Assembly: GCA_035286125.1 (NCBI GenBank)
Contig: JAYKIS010000051.1
Span: 1 to 55,009 of the forward strand
Direction of reading: 5' to 3'
Source of the DNA: VGJW01 sp035286125
Lineage (GTDB): Bacteria; Cyanobacteriota; Sericytochromatia; S15B-MN24; VGJW01
DNA: 55,009 nt
Position numbers and translations under genes: made by a program. Within the stretch, counting starts at the first letter, position 1. Each line of letters begins with the position of its first letter. The notes beneath the pieces were generated by a model, which saw only the letters and a list, made by a program, of their open reading frames with translations, had not been told where the DNA came from and made no database searches. Shown in pieces: positions 29,353 through 37,488 of this stretch.

Positions 29353-30681
29353 GTGCCGGTGCGGATTGTCGCCGATGACCTGACGGGGGCCGCCGAAGCC
29401 CTGCTTGCCTTCCATCAGGCGGGCTTCGGCACGCTCTTCGAGCCGCAGGGCACCGCCGAAGAAGTCCGGGATCTGGTCGTCGCCCGGACCCTGGACCTTC
29501 GGGGTGCCGAGGCTGCCGAGGTCGCCCGCGCGTTTGGCCAGCGCCTGATGCCCCATCCCGCCTTCCTTGCCGTGGATGGTCTGGGCGGCACCCCACTCGG
29601 GTCCTTCATCCGTGAGGCGCTCGCCCGCGGACCGGCCCGCATGGCCCTTCTGGCCACAGCCCATCCTGACCGCGGCTGGTCCACACTTGGCGGCTATGCC
29701 CTGCGCCTCGGCAGACCCGTGGGCGCGGCTCCCCACCAACCCTCGGCACTTGCCCTCGCGGGCCTGCGGGTATGGACCCTCGAATGGCGGGAGCTGCGCC
29801 GCGGTCCGGAGGCCGTGGCCAGCCAGTTCCTCTCTGCGGCAGCAGCCGGCGCCCAGATTCTGGTTGCCGACGCCGCCAGCCCCGAGGACCTCGCGTTGTT
29901 GGCGCATGTCGCGCTCGGCAGCCCTTTCCCGGTCCTCCCGGTCGGAACGGCGGGGCTCGCGGCCGCGTGGGCCGGTGCGCTCGCGCGCAGGCGGCACATG
30001 GGTCCTGGAGTCCGTCTGGCGGATGGTGTCGCCCCGGGCAGCGTGGCGTCCGTCCTCGATGGCACGGGCTTGCCGGACCCCCGACGGGTTCGGCGCCTGC
30101 TGCCCAGCCGCAGACCTGTCCTCGCCATCTGCGGGTCGGACCATGCCGCAACCCTCGAGCAGGTCCAACGTGCAGCCGGCAAGGAGGGCCCCCTGGTCCT
30201 GGACGCATCGGCCCTCCTCTTTGATGACGGCCCGGCGGACCTCCTCCCGACGGCCTGGCAGGACGCCCTGAAGCACGCACGCGGCCTTCTGGCCACGGGC
30301 CAGGATGTCATCCTCGCGACGGCGGGCAGCGCCGAGGACAGGGAAAGGGTCCTTGCGTGGGGCCGGGCGGCGGGCCTTCCCGGGGAGACCGTGCAGGATC
30401 GCCTTCAGCAGGCGCTCGGCCATGTCGTGGGCCATCTTGTCGAGGCCCACGCCCTGTCCGGCATCGTGGTGATGGGCAGCAGGACGGCCGGTACCGTCTG
30501 GCGGGCCCTCGGGCGAAGCCAGGCCCTCATCGAAGGTGCGGTCGAGCCTTGGACGCCGATGTTGCGGCTTCGTCCCTCGGGTCCCCGGATCGTGGCCCGG
30601 GGCGGCAGCGAGGGCGAGCCCGATTCCCTTGCGCGCACACTGGATCTGCTGCGCCGCCTGGATGGGTTGGATGCAGTCTGA
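29353..30681 (+). CDS. Four-carbon acid sugar kinase family protein (DUF1537-like), diverged
   Basis: A 442-residue protein. The N-terminus VRIVADDLTGAAEALLAF matches the ADDLTGA signature of the OtnK/DUF1537 kinases. The C-terminal nucleotide-binding half has LAICGSDHAATLEQV and VVMGSRTAGTVWRALG, where known kinases have GG(D/E)T(S/A); here the residues are GSRTAG. That change and the weak match of the last segment suggest an altered substrate or loss of activity. The GTG at 29353 has a poor ribosome site (GGGGGA). It lies 21 bases after ssb. The usual partners, such as PdxA2-type dehydrogenases or aldolases, are absent, so the sugar acid is unknown. Confidence 0.65.
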   Translation: MPVRIVADDLTGAAEALLAFHQAGFGTLFEPQGTAEEVRDLVVARTLDLRGAEAAEVARAFGQRLMPHPAFLAVDGLGGTPLGSFIREALARGPARMALLATAHPDRGWSTLGGYALRLGRPVGAAPHQPSALALAGLRVWTLEWRELRRGPEAVASQFLSAAAAGAQILVADAASPEDLALLAHVALGSPFPVLPVGTAGLAAAWAGALARRRHMGPGVRLADGVAPGSVASVLDGTGLPDPRRVRRLLPSRRPVLAICGSDHAATLEQVQRAAGKEGPLVLDASALLFDDGPADLLPTAWQDALKHARGLLATGQDVILATAGSAEDRERVLAWGRAAGLPGETVQDRLQQALGHVVGHLVEAHALSGIVVMGSRTAGTVWRALGRSQALIEGAVEPWTPMLRLRPSGPRIVARGGSEGEPDSLARTLDLLRRLDGLDAV

Positions 30682-30687
30682 ACCTGC

Positions 30688-30693
30688 TATGCT
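30688..30693 (+). promoter_or_regulatory. Extended -10 box TGCTATGCT upstream of the GT4 gene
   Basis: TG-C-TATGCT starts 7 bases after the preceding stop codon. The first ATG is 6 bases downstream (30700) and opens a six-codon frame; the glycosyltransferase ATG is at 30791. Confidence 0.5.
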
Positions 30694-30699
30694 TTAGCG

Positions 30700-30720
30700 A
30701 TGGTCGCCTGCCGGGCATGA
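30700..30720 (+). promoter_or_regulatory. Six-codon leaderless upstream ORF (M-V-A-C-R-A-stop)
   Basis: An ATG placed 6 bases after an extended -10 box opens a frame of six codons ending in TGA at 30718-30720. The glycosyltransferase start, with AAGGA upstream, is 71 bases further on. It may be a regulatory minigene or simply chance. Confidence 0.3.
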
Positions 30721-30790
30721 CGCCGGAGCGCGCCCCCATCGGACAACGCCGTCCCGCTTCCGTCCCACACTCCCGCAAGGAACCACGCCC

Positions 30791-31963
30791 ATGCGCATCG
30801 GCATGCTCAGTTGGGAATATCCGCCCCGTATCGTGGGGGGCATCGCCCGCCACGTGGAAGAGCTGTCCCAGGCCCTTGCGGCCCGCGGCCATGACGTCCA
30901 TGTCTTCACGGCCGATCACCCGGGTACCGTGGCCCACGAGACTGTCGCCGGCGTGCACATCCACCGGGTCAAGGGCGACGAGGCCCCGACCCCGGACTTC
31001 CTTTCCGGCATCATGCATCTCAACTTCGGCATGGCGCGCCTGGCCCTCGAGGAGCACGCCCGCAAGCCCTTCGACCTGTTCCACGCTCATGACTGGCTGG
31101 TCGTCCAGGCCGGACACCTGCTCAAGCATGCGCTGTATGTCCCGCTGATCGGTACGGTCCACGCGACGGAAGCAGGACGCAACCAGGGCATCCACCATGC
31201 GCTGTCGCGCTACATTGCCCAGCAGGAATGGTTCCTGACCTACGAGTCCTACCGCGTCATCGTCTGCAGCCATGTGATGCATCGCGAGGTCATGAAGCAG
31301 TTCGCACCGCCGGCGGACAAGCTGGCCGTCATCCCCAATGGCATCAAGGCCGACAAGTTCCACTTCGACTTCCCCGACGGACTCGGGTTCCGGCGCCGGA
31401 TCGCGATGGACCACGAGCGCCTGATCCTGTTCGTGGGCCGGATGGTCCCCGAGAAGGGGGGGCAGGTCCTGATCGAGGCCCTGCCCAAGGTGCTGGCCCA
31501 GTTCCCGGACGCCAAGGCCGTCATCGTCGGCAAGGGCGGCTTCGTGGACGAGCTCAAGGCGCTCGCCAAGCACTACAGGCTGGGTCACAAGGCCCTGTTC
31601 ACGGGCTACGTGGATGACGACACCCTGCTGCGCCTCTACCGCGTCTCCGACGCCTTTGTCGTGCCTTCGCTCTACGAACCCTTCGGGATCGTGGCGCTCG
31701 AAGGCATGGCGGCAGGCCTGCCGGTCGTCGCCTCGGACGCGGGCGGTCTCTGGGAGATCGTCGAGCACGACGTCACGGGCATCTCGACCTATGCGGGCGA
31801 CTCGGATTCGCTGGCGTGGGGCCTGCTGCAGGTCCTGCAGCGTCCCGAGCACAGCCAATGGCTGGTGCAGAACGCGGTTCAGCGCGTCCGGGACGTCTTC
31901 AACTGGGAGCGTATCGCCGAGCAGACGGAAGAGGTCTACCGCTCGGTGATGCCGGGTCGTTGA
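30791..31963 (+). CDS. GT4-family glycosyltransferase (glycogen synthase-like)
   Basis: A 390-residue GT-B retaining glycosyltransferase. The N-terminal domain begins MRIGMLSWEYPPRIVGGIARH, with the GG loop that binds the nucleotide sugar phosphates. LFHAHDWL and IPNGIKADKF follow, then VGRMVPEKGG and the E-x7-E element EPFGIVALE. It resembles archaeal/bacterial glycogen- or trehalose-type GT4 enzymes more than lipopolysaccharide enzymes. The next two genes make and interconvert hexose phosphates, so it probably builds a storage or surface glucan or mannan. The ATG at 30791 follows AAGGA. The leader contains a six-codon upstream ORF. Confidence 0.88.
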   Translation: MRIGMLSWEYPPRIVGGIARHVEELSQALAARGHDVHVFTADHPGTVAHETVAGVHIHRVKGDEAPTPDFLSGIMHLNFGMARLALEEHARKPFDLFHAHDWLVVQAGHLLKHALYVPLIGTVHATEAGRNQGIHHALSRYIAQQEWFLTYESYRVIVCSHVMHREVMKQFAPPADKLAVIPNGIKADKFHFDFPDGLGFRRRIAMDHERLILFVGRMVPEKGGQVLIEALPKVLAQFPDAKAVIVGKGGFVDELKALAKHYRLGHKALFTGYVDDDTLLRLYRVSDAFVVPSLYEPFGIVALEGMAAGLPVVASDAGGLWEIVEHDVTGISTYAGDSDSLAWGLLQVLQRPEHSQWLVQNAVQRVRDVFNWERIAEQTEEVYRSVMPGR

Positions 31964-32006
31964 CCGAATCGCGGCAGGCGCCACGCGCCTGCGGACGGGA
32001 GGACTG

Positions 32007-34535
32007 ATGGGCATGAAGGCCGTGCTGATGGCAGGCGGATCGGGCACCCGCCTGCGTCCCCTGACGTGCGACATTCCCAAGCCGATGGTGCCGATGCTGA
32101 ACCGGCCCATGGCCGATCACATTGTCAGATTGCTGACAAAGCACGGCTTTCACGATATCATGATGACACTCTACTATCTGCCGCACGTGCTGCAGAACCA
32201 CTTCGGTGACGGCAGCGAGCTGGGCGCGCAGATCAGCTATTCGGTCGAGGAGCGGATCCCGCTCGGCACCGCCGGCTCCGTCAAGGCCGTCGGCGCAAAG
32301 CTCGACGACACCTTCATCGTCATCTCCGGCGACTCGCTGACGGACATCGACCTGACGGCCGCCGTGGCCTACCACAAGGCCAAGGGTGCCCTCGCGACGC
32401 TGGTTCTCAAGCGCGTCGACAACCCCCTCGAGTTCGGCATCGTCATCTGCGAGCCTGACGGCAAGGTCAGCCGCTTCCAGGAAAAGCCGAGCAGCTCCGA
32501 GGTCTTCTCCGACACCATCAACACGGGCACCTACATCCTCGAACCCGAGGTCCTCGACTATCTCGAACCCGATGTCGAGGTCGACTTCTCCAAGGACCTG
32601 TTCCCGCGACTGCTGGCCGAGGGCCGCCCGATGTACGGCTACGTCGCCGACGGCTACTGGGAGGACGTCGGCAACCTGGTGGCCTACCGGCAGGCGCACT
32701 ACGACATCCTTGCCGGCAAGGTGAAGCTCGAGATTCCTTATCCCGAGCGCGAACCCGGCATCTGGATCGGCGAAGGCACCACCATCCATCCGACGGCCAA
32801 CATCCAGGCCCCGGCCCTCATCGGCAACAACTGCCAGATCGGTCCCGGCGTCGAGATTTCGGCGGGCACCGTCATCGGAGACAACGTCGTCATTGCCGGC
32901 CAGGCCACCCTGAAGCGTCCGGTCATCTGGAACAACGTCTACCTGGGCGAGGAAGTCGCCCTGCGGGGCTGCGTGCTGGGGAAGAACACCAGCGTCCGCC
33001 GCGGCACCGAGGTCCTTGAAGGCAGCATCGTCGCCAACGACTGCGTGCTGGGCGAGAAGAGCACCCTGAAGCCCAACGTCAAGGTCTGGCCCAACAAGAC
33101 CATCGAGACGGGCACCACCCTGACGAGCAGCCTCATCTGGGGCACCGCGGCCCAGAAGACACTCTTCGGGACCGCGGGCGTCCGGGGTCTCGTCAACGTC
33201 GAGATGAGCCCCGAGTTCGCCGTCCGCCTGGGCGCGGCCTATGGCGCCTCACTCAAGGCCGGCAGCATCGTCACTGTCAGCCGCGACGGCTCGCCCGCCT
33301 CGCGGATGATCAACCGCGGCATCATCTCGGGTCTGATGAGCGTGGGGGTCTCGGTCTACAACCTCGAGAACGTCGCCGTGCCCATTGCCCGGTACCAGAT
33401 CCCCGCCATCACGGGCGCGGTGGGCGGGATTCACACCCGCATCCACCCGGACCAACCGGACGAGGTGCAGGTCGAGTTCTTCGATCAGGCCGGCCTCAAC
33501 ATCGACAAGTCCGTCGAGAAGAAGATCGAGTCCAACTACTTCAAGGAAGACTTCCGGCGCGTGCGGATGGCAGATATCGGCGACCTGCACTTCCCGAGCC
33601 GCGTCCTCGAGTATTACCGCGACGGCTTCTTCAAGGTCTTCGATTCCGAGGTCATCTCCCGGCGCCGGCCCAAGATCGTCCTCGACTACGCCGCAAGCTT
33701 CGTCAACGTGCTGCTGCCCGCGCTGCTGGGCAAGTTGGGCGCCGAGGCCATCGTGCTCAACGCGCATCTGGCCTCCCGCTACCCCACGGTCGACGAGAAG
33801 CGCGAGCTTCGGCACCAGTTGGCCAACGTCGTCACGGCGCTCAAGGCCGACTTCGGTGTCCAGATCGACGCCCATGGCGAACGCCTGACGCTGGTCGACA
33901 ACAAGGGCCGCATCATCTTCGACGAGCGCCTGCTCGCGACCGTGGCCGAATTGACGCTCCGGGCGCGCCCGGGCAGCGCCATCGGCGTGCCCGTCACGGC
34001 ATCGAGCGTGCTCGAGCGCATCGCGGCCCGCCACGGCGGCCGGATCGTGCGGACCAAGGCCCGGGCCCGTGCCCTGATGGAAGTGGCACGCGAGCGGCAG
34101 GTGCTCTGGGCCGGTACCGAGGGACGGTTTATCCTGCCGGCGCTCCACCCCGGCTTCGACGCGATGATCGCCATCGCCAAGATCCTGGAAGCCCTGTGCA
34201 CCGTCGACAAGCCGCTCGACGAGGTCGTGGCCGAAGTCCCCGAGTTCTTCCACCTGCACGAGAAGGTCACGTGTCCGTGGGAGCACAAGGGTACGGTCAT
34301 GCGCGTCCTCGTCGAAGGGTCCAAGGACCGCAAGGTCGACATGCTGGACGGCATCAAGATCTGGCACGGGGAGGACTGGGTGCTGGTGCTGCCCGACCCG
34401 GTGGAGCCCACCGTCCACCTGTTTGCCGACAGCATGGAAATCCTGCGCGCGGAAGAACTGCTCGACGAGTACCGCAACCGTATTGCCGAGGTCGTGGCCG
34501 GTCGCCAGGCCAGCCTCGCGGGGGAGGGGCGCTGA
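32007..34535 (+). CDS. Mannose-1-phosphate guanylyltransferase fused to a degenerate phosphomannomutase domain
   Basis: An 842-residue fusion. Residues 1-235 are a nucleotidyltransferase (MKAVLMAGGSGTRLRPLT, PKPMVPMLN), about 245-360 are hexapeptide left-handed helix repeats, and from FGTAGVRG near 387 the protein has phosphohexomutase fold. In that last part the phosphoserine loop TASHNP is replaced by GGIHTRIHPD and the metal loop DGDxDR by DAHGERLTLVD, so mutase activity is improbable. The same architecture and size occur in cyanobacteria. The first domain should make GDP-mannose or a related NDP-sugar. The ATG at 32007 has GGGAGGACTG upstream. An intact mutase gene follows immediately, consistent with the fused domain being regulatory or structural. 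Confidence 0.88.
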   Translation: MGMKAVLMAGGSGTRLRPLTCDIPKPMVPMLNRPMADHIVRLLTKHGFHDIMMTLYYLPHVLQNHFGDGSELGAQISYSVEERIPLGTAGSVKAVGAKLDDTFIVISGDSLTDIDLTAAVAYHKAKGALATLVLKRVDNPLEFGIVICEPDGKVSRFQEKPSSSEVFSDTINTGTYILEPEVLDYLEPDVEVDFSKDLFPRLLAEGRPMYGYVADGYWEDVGNLVAYRQAHYDILAGKVKLEIPYPEREPGIWIGEGTTIHPTANIQAPALIGNNCQIGPGVEISAGTVIGDNVVIAGQATLKRPVIWNNVYLGEEVALRGCVLGKNTSVRRGTEVLEGSIVANDCVLGEKSTLKPNVKVWPNKTIETGTTLTSSLIWGTAAQKTLFGTAGVRGLVNVEMSPEFAVRLGAAYGASLKAGSIVTVSRDGSPASRMINRGIISGLMSVGVSVYNLENVAVPIARYQIPAITGAVGGIHTRIHPDQPDEVQVEFFDQAGLNIDKSVEKKIESNYFKEDFRRVRMADIGDLHFPSRVLEYYRDGFFKVFDSEVISRRRPKIVLDYAASFVNVLLPALLGKLGAEAIVLNAHLASRYPTVDEKRELRHQLANVVTALKADFGVQIDAHGERLTLVDNKGRIIFDERLLATVAELTLRARPGSAIGVPVTASSVLERIAARHGGRIVRTKARARALMEVARERQVLWAGTEGRFILPALHPGFDAMIAIAKILEALCTVDKPLDEVVAEVPEFFHLHEKVTCPWEHKGTVMRVLVEGSKDRKVDMLDGIKIWHGEDWVLVLPDPVEPTVHLFADSMEILRAEELLDEYRNRIAEVVAGRQASLAGEGR

Positions 34536-34536
34536 C

Positions 34537-35949
34537 ATGGCGGAACTGACCTTCGGGACGGACGGCTGGCGCGCCGTCATCGCGGACGAGTTCACGTTCG
34601 CGAATGTCCGGCGCGTGGCTGCAGCCATCGCGGGCCATGTCCTCAAGACCCATGGCACCTCGCGCCCGGTCCTGGTCGGGCACGACACGCGGTTCCTTGC
34701 CCGGGACTTCGCCCGGACGGTCGTGGGCGTGCTCGAGCACCATGGCATCGAGGCCCGGCTGGCCGTGCGGGACGTGCCCACGCCCGTCATCGCCCATGCG
34801 GCCCAGGCCGTGCCGACGGCAGGTGCCGTCATGCTGACGGCCAGCCACAATCCCCCGCAGTATTGCGGCATCAAGTACATCCCTGAATACGCCGGACCGG
34901 CGACCAAGGAAATCACGGATGCCATCGTGGCCGGTATCCGTCCGCTCACGGACGAACTGGCTGCGGTCCAGGCGGCGGACGGCATCCCCTTCGATCCCGA
35001 GCCGGCCTACAAGGTGGAAGTTCTCGAGCGCTTCGACATCGAGCGCATGCGCCGTGCCGGCCTCAAGGTGGGCTACGACGCCCTTCATGCGACGGGCCGT
35101 GGCTACACGGACCAGTTGCTCGAGACCCTGGGTTGCAAGGTGACGGCGCTGCGCATGAATGTCGACCCGCTCTTCGGGGGCGGCATGCCCGAGCCTGCCC
35201 CGGCCTACCTTGGCCAGCTTCGCGACACGATCCTCGGTGAGGGACTGGCGCTCGGCCTCGCCAACGACGGCGACAGCGACCGTTTCGGCGTCCTTGGCGA
35301 AGATGGCGCGTGGTACACGCCCAACCAGGTCATCGCCCTGCTGGCCCGGCATCTGCACGTGCGCCGCGGCCTGTCGGGCGCCATCGTGCGCACCGTGGCC
35401 ACCACCCACATGCTGGACCGAATGGCGGAGCGCTGGGGCTTGCCGCTGCGTGAGACACCCGTCGGCTTCAAGTGGGTCGGCCAGGTCATGCGCGACGAGC
35501 CCGTGCTGATTGGTGGCGAGGAGTCCGGTGGTCTGTCGGTCATCGGCCATATCCCCGAAAAAGACGGCATCCTGGCCGACCTCCTGGTTGCCGAGATGGT
35601 CGCGTGGGAAGGGAAGCCGCTGTCTGCCATCTGGGCGGACCTGGTCGCCGAGGCCGGTGGAGCGCCCGCCAACCGGCGGCTCGACCTGCATCTCGACCAA
35701 GGGGCCAAGGATGCCCTGATGGGGGCATTCCGGAATCGCACGCCCGCGCAGTTCGCAGGTCGGGCCGTCCGGGGCACCTCGACGGTGGACGGGGTCAAGT
35801 GGCTGCTGGAGGGGGATGCGTGGGTCCTCGCCCGCCCTTCCGGCACGGAACCTGTGGTCCGTATCTACCTGGAAGCACCGGATGCAACGGCCCTCGGGGA
35901 ACTCGAGGAAGCCTGCCGCGCCATGACCCACGCCCCGACCCACGGATGA
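34537..35949 (+). CDS. Phosphoglucomutase/phosphomannomutase
   Basis: A 470-residue alpha-D-phosphohexomutase with all four functional loops: TASHNPP (phosphoserine), DGDSDR (Mg), GEESGG (sugar) and RPSGTEP (phosphate). It begins directly with FGTDGWRAVIADEFT. It interconverts hexose 6- and 1-phosphates and so supplies the pyrophosphorylase encoded upstream. The ATG at 34537 is one base after the previous stop, with GGAGGGG as ribosome site. Whether glucose, mannose or both are used cannot be told from sequence alone. Confidence 0.92.
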   Translation: MAELTFGTDGWRAVIADEFTFANVRRVAAAIAGHVLKTHGTSRPVLVGHDTRFLARDFARTVVGVLEHHGIEARLAVRDVPTPVIAHAAQAVPTAGAVMLTASHNPPQYCGIKYIPEYAGPATKEITDAIVAGIRPLTDELAAVQAADGIPFDPEPAYKVEVLERFDIERMRRAGLKVGYDALHATGRGYTDQLLETLGCKVTALRMNVDPLFGGGMPEPAPAYLGQLRDTILGEGLALGLANDGDSDRFGVLGEDGAWYTPNQVIALLARHLHVRRGLSGAIVRTVATTHMLDRMAERWGLPLRETPVGFKWVGQVMRDEPVLIGGEESGGLSVIGHIPEKDGILADLLVAEMVAWEGKPLSAIWADLVAEAGGAPANRRLDLHLDQGAKDALMGAFRNRTPAQFAGRAVRGTSTVDGVKWLLEGDAWVLARPSGTEPVVRIYLEAPDATALGELEEACRAMTHAPTHG

Positions 35950-35985
35950 GCTCGAGGCAGGGCTGTTCAGGCCTGACTCGGAGGG

Positions 35986-35991
35986 TATGCT
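35986..35991 (+). promoter_or_regulatory. -10 box TATGCT for a leaderless message starting with GTG
   Basis: TATGCT is followed by GACAGC and the GTG at 35998, a 6-base spacer. There is no Shine-Dalgarno sequence, and the initiating codon would be GTG. Confidence 0.55.
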
Positions 35992-35997
35992 GACAGC

Positions 35998-37410
35998 GTG
36001 GCGCCCAAGGACAAGCTCAAGAAGACCATCGCGGAAGACAGGAAACGCCTGTTGCTGCGGTTGCGAAAGCTGCCTTGGGCGCAGTACCTGGCTGTCGGCA
36101 GCGGCGTGGGCCTGTCGCTCGTCATGGTCCTGATGGCGGACCTTGAAGCCGGCCTTCCCCTGCAAGCCGCGTTGCCTCTGGTGCTGGCCGGCGTCCCCAA
36201 GGCCTTCACGCCGCTCGAAATTCGCGTGGTTCGGGCGATCCAGAAGCAGGCCGAGGCCATCGAACTGAACGAGCAGGGCGACGGCAAGGACAAGTCCCCC
36301 AACCCCCTGCTGGACGAATTCGGGGCGGAATACTGCGGGGGCCATCCCAACTGGCAGGTCACGAAGCCCGAGTTCGGCCAGATCCAGCTCTATGAGCGGG
36401 CCCTGGTCTTCAAGAACCTCAAGAACCGCTTCCGCCTGCCGCTCAGCCGGGTCAACCGCATCACCCTGGAGAGCCAGTTGCAGATGAAGATGCGCAAGCT
36501 CGGGGATGTCCTGCTGCCGTCAACCCGCGTGCCGGCCAATCCCCTGCAGCGCCGCATCGTCGACGCCTACCGCAAGCGCCTGCGGATGGTGCTGATCGAC
36601 TACACCGACGATCAGGGCCAATCGCGCCTGATTGCCATGTGGCCCAGCCGGGGCAACGTCCGGGCGGCTCGTCAGGTCAAGGAGGGCATTGACGCTGCCC
36701 TGGCCAAGCTGGGCAAGGAGCGCAATACGACCACGCCAACGGCCCGCAACCTCCAGCGACCGCCCCTCGATCCGATGTCGGGATCCATCGCGTCGAGCCG
36801 TCCCTTGCCACCCAGCATGCCGGCACCCGTCCGGGAAGTCAGCAAGGACGCCATCGCAGCGGCGCAGCAGGCCTCGCAGCCCCAGTCAAGTGGTCCTTCC
36901 GTCTCGACGGTCATGCAGGATGTCTCGGCGGCCAAGACCTGCCCATACTGCAAGTTCTCGCTCAAGGAGCCCGTCGTCCACTGTTCGGTCTGCGGCCTGG
37001 AGCATCACGAGGGGTGCTGGAAGGCCAACTTCGGCTGTACCAAGGAATGCACCAAGGCCAAGGCCATCCCGGGCCCCAGGCCGGAGATCCCCCCCGCTGC
37101 GGACGCTCCGGCAGCCCCTGCCCCCGAACCCGCGCAACCGCCACCGCCGGCCGCCGCCCCTCCTCCCCCGGCGGCGCCTCCCGCGCGCTTCCAGGTCGTC
37201 CTCGCCGATGCAGGCAAGACTCCGGAACAGCAGGATGCCGTTGCCCGCCAGATGGCACAGGACTTCGGCATCGAGCTCGACAAGGTCCGCATCGTGCTGG
37301 CGCGCCTGCCTGCCGTCGCGAGGCGCAACCTCGACGAAGCCGAGGCCCGGACATTGGCCGAACGCTTCCGCAACATGGGTGCCGATGCGTCGGTGCAGGT
37401 GATGGCCTGA
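35998..37410 (+). CDS. Membrane-anchored prokaryotic RING-finger protein with L7/L12-like C-terminus
   Basis: A 470-residue multi-domain protein. A basic N-terminus is followed by two probable membrane helices (about 28-48 and 52-68). Residues 105-230 look like a GRAM/PH-type beta domain (QIQLYERALVFKNLKNRFRL). Around 315-347 there is a cysteine/histidine cluster, CPYCKFSL, HCSVCGLEHHEGCW and GCTKEC, which fits the Prok-RING_1 pattern. A Pro/Ala linker leads to residues 397-470, which resemble the ribosomal L7/L12 C-terminal fold (VVLADAGK to FRNMGADASVQV). All parts face the cytosol in the simplest topology. The GTG at 35998 is set by the leaderless -10. No E1, E2 or ubiquitin-like gene is nearby. 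Function unknown. Confidence 0.75.
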   Translation: MAPKDKLKKTIAEDRKRLLLRLRKLPWAQYLAVGSGVGLSLVMVLMADLEAGLPLQAALPLVLAGVPKAFTPLEIRVVRAIQKQAEAIELNEQGDGKDKSPNPLLDEFGAEYCGGHPNWQVTKPEFGQIQLYERALVFKNLKNRFRLPLSRVNRITLESQLQMKMRKLGDVLLPSTRVPANPLQRRIVDAYRKRLRMVLIDYTDDQGQSRLIAMWPSRGNVRAARQVKEGIDAALAKLGKERNTTTPTARNLQRPPLDPMSGSIASSRPLPPSMPAPVREVSKDAIAAAQQASQPQSSGPSVSTVMQDVSAAKTCPYCKFSLKEPVVHCSVCGLEHHEGCWKANFGCTKECTKAKAIPGPRPEIPPAADAPAAPAPEPAQPPPPAAAPPPPAAPPARFQVVLADAGKTPEQQDAVARQMAQDFGIELDKVRIVLARLPAVARRNLDEAEARTLAERFRNMGADASVQVMA

Positions 37411-37488
37411 CCTGCGATTGACGGCGAGGCCCCTTGCCGCGCACCATGGTGAACGTTGTTAACTTTCCCGTGCTGCGGAGGTGTTTCC

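Noticed and set aside
31456..31462. Short G7 homopolymers (also near 25325 and C7 near 43158) as phase-variation sites
   Set aside because: Runs of six or seven are expected at this base composition and lie in housekeeping-type genes; only the C10 run in dnaX is clearly longer.
33249..34985. A 578-codon minus-strand frame opposite the pyrophosphorylase and mutase genes
   Set aside because: Shadow frame spanning two real genes and their junction; no protein family resemblance.
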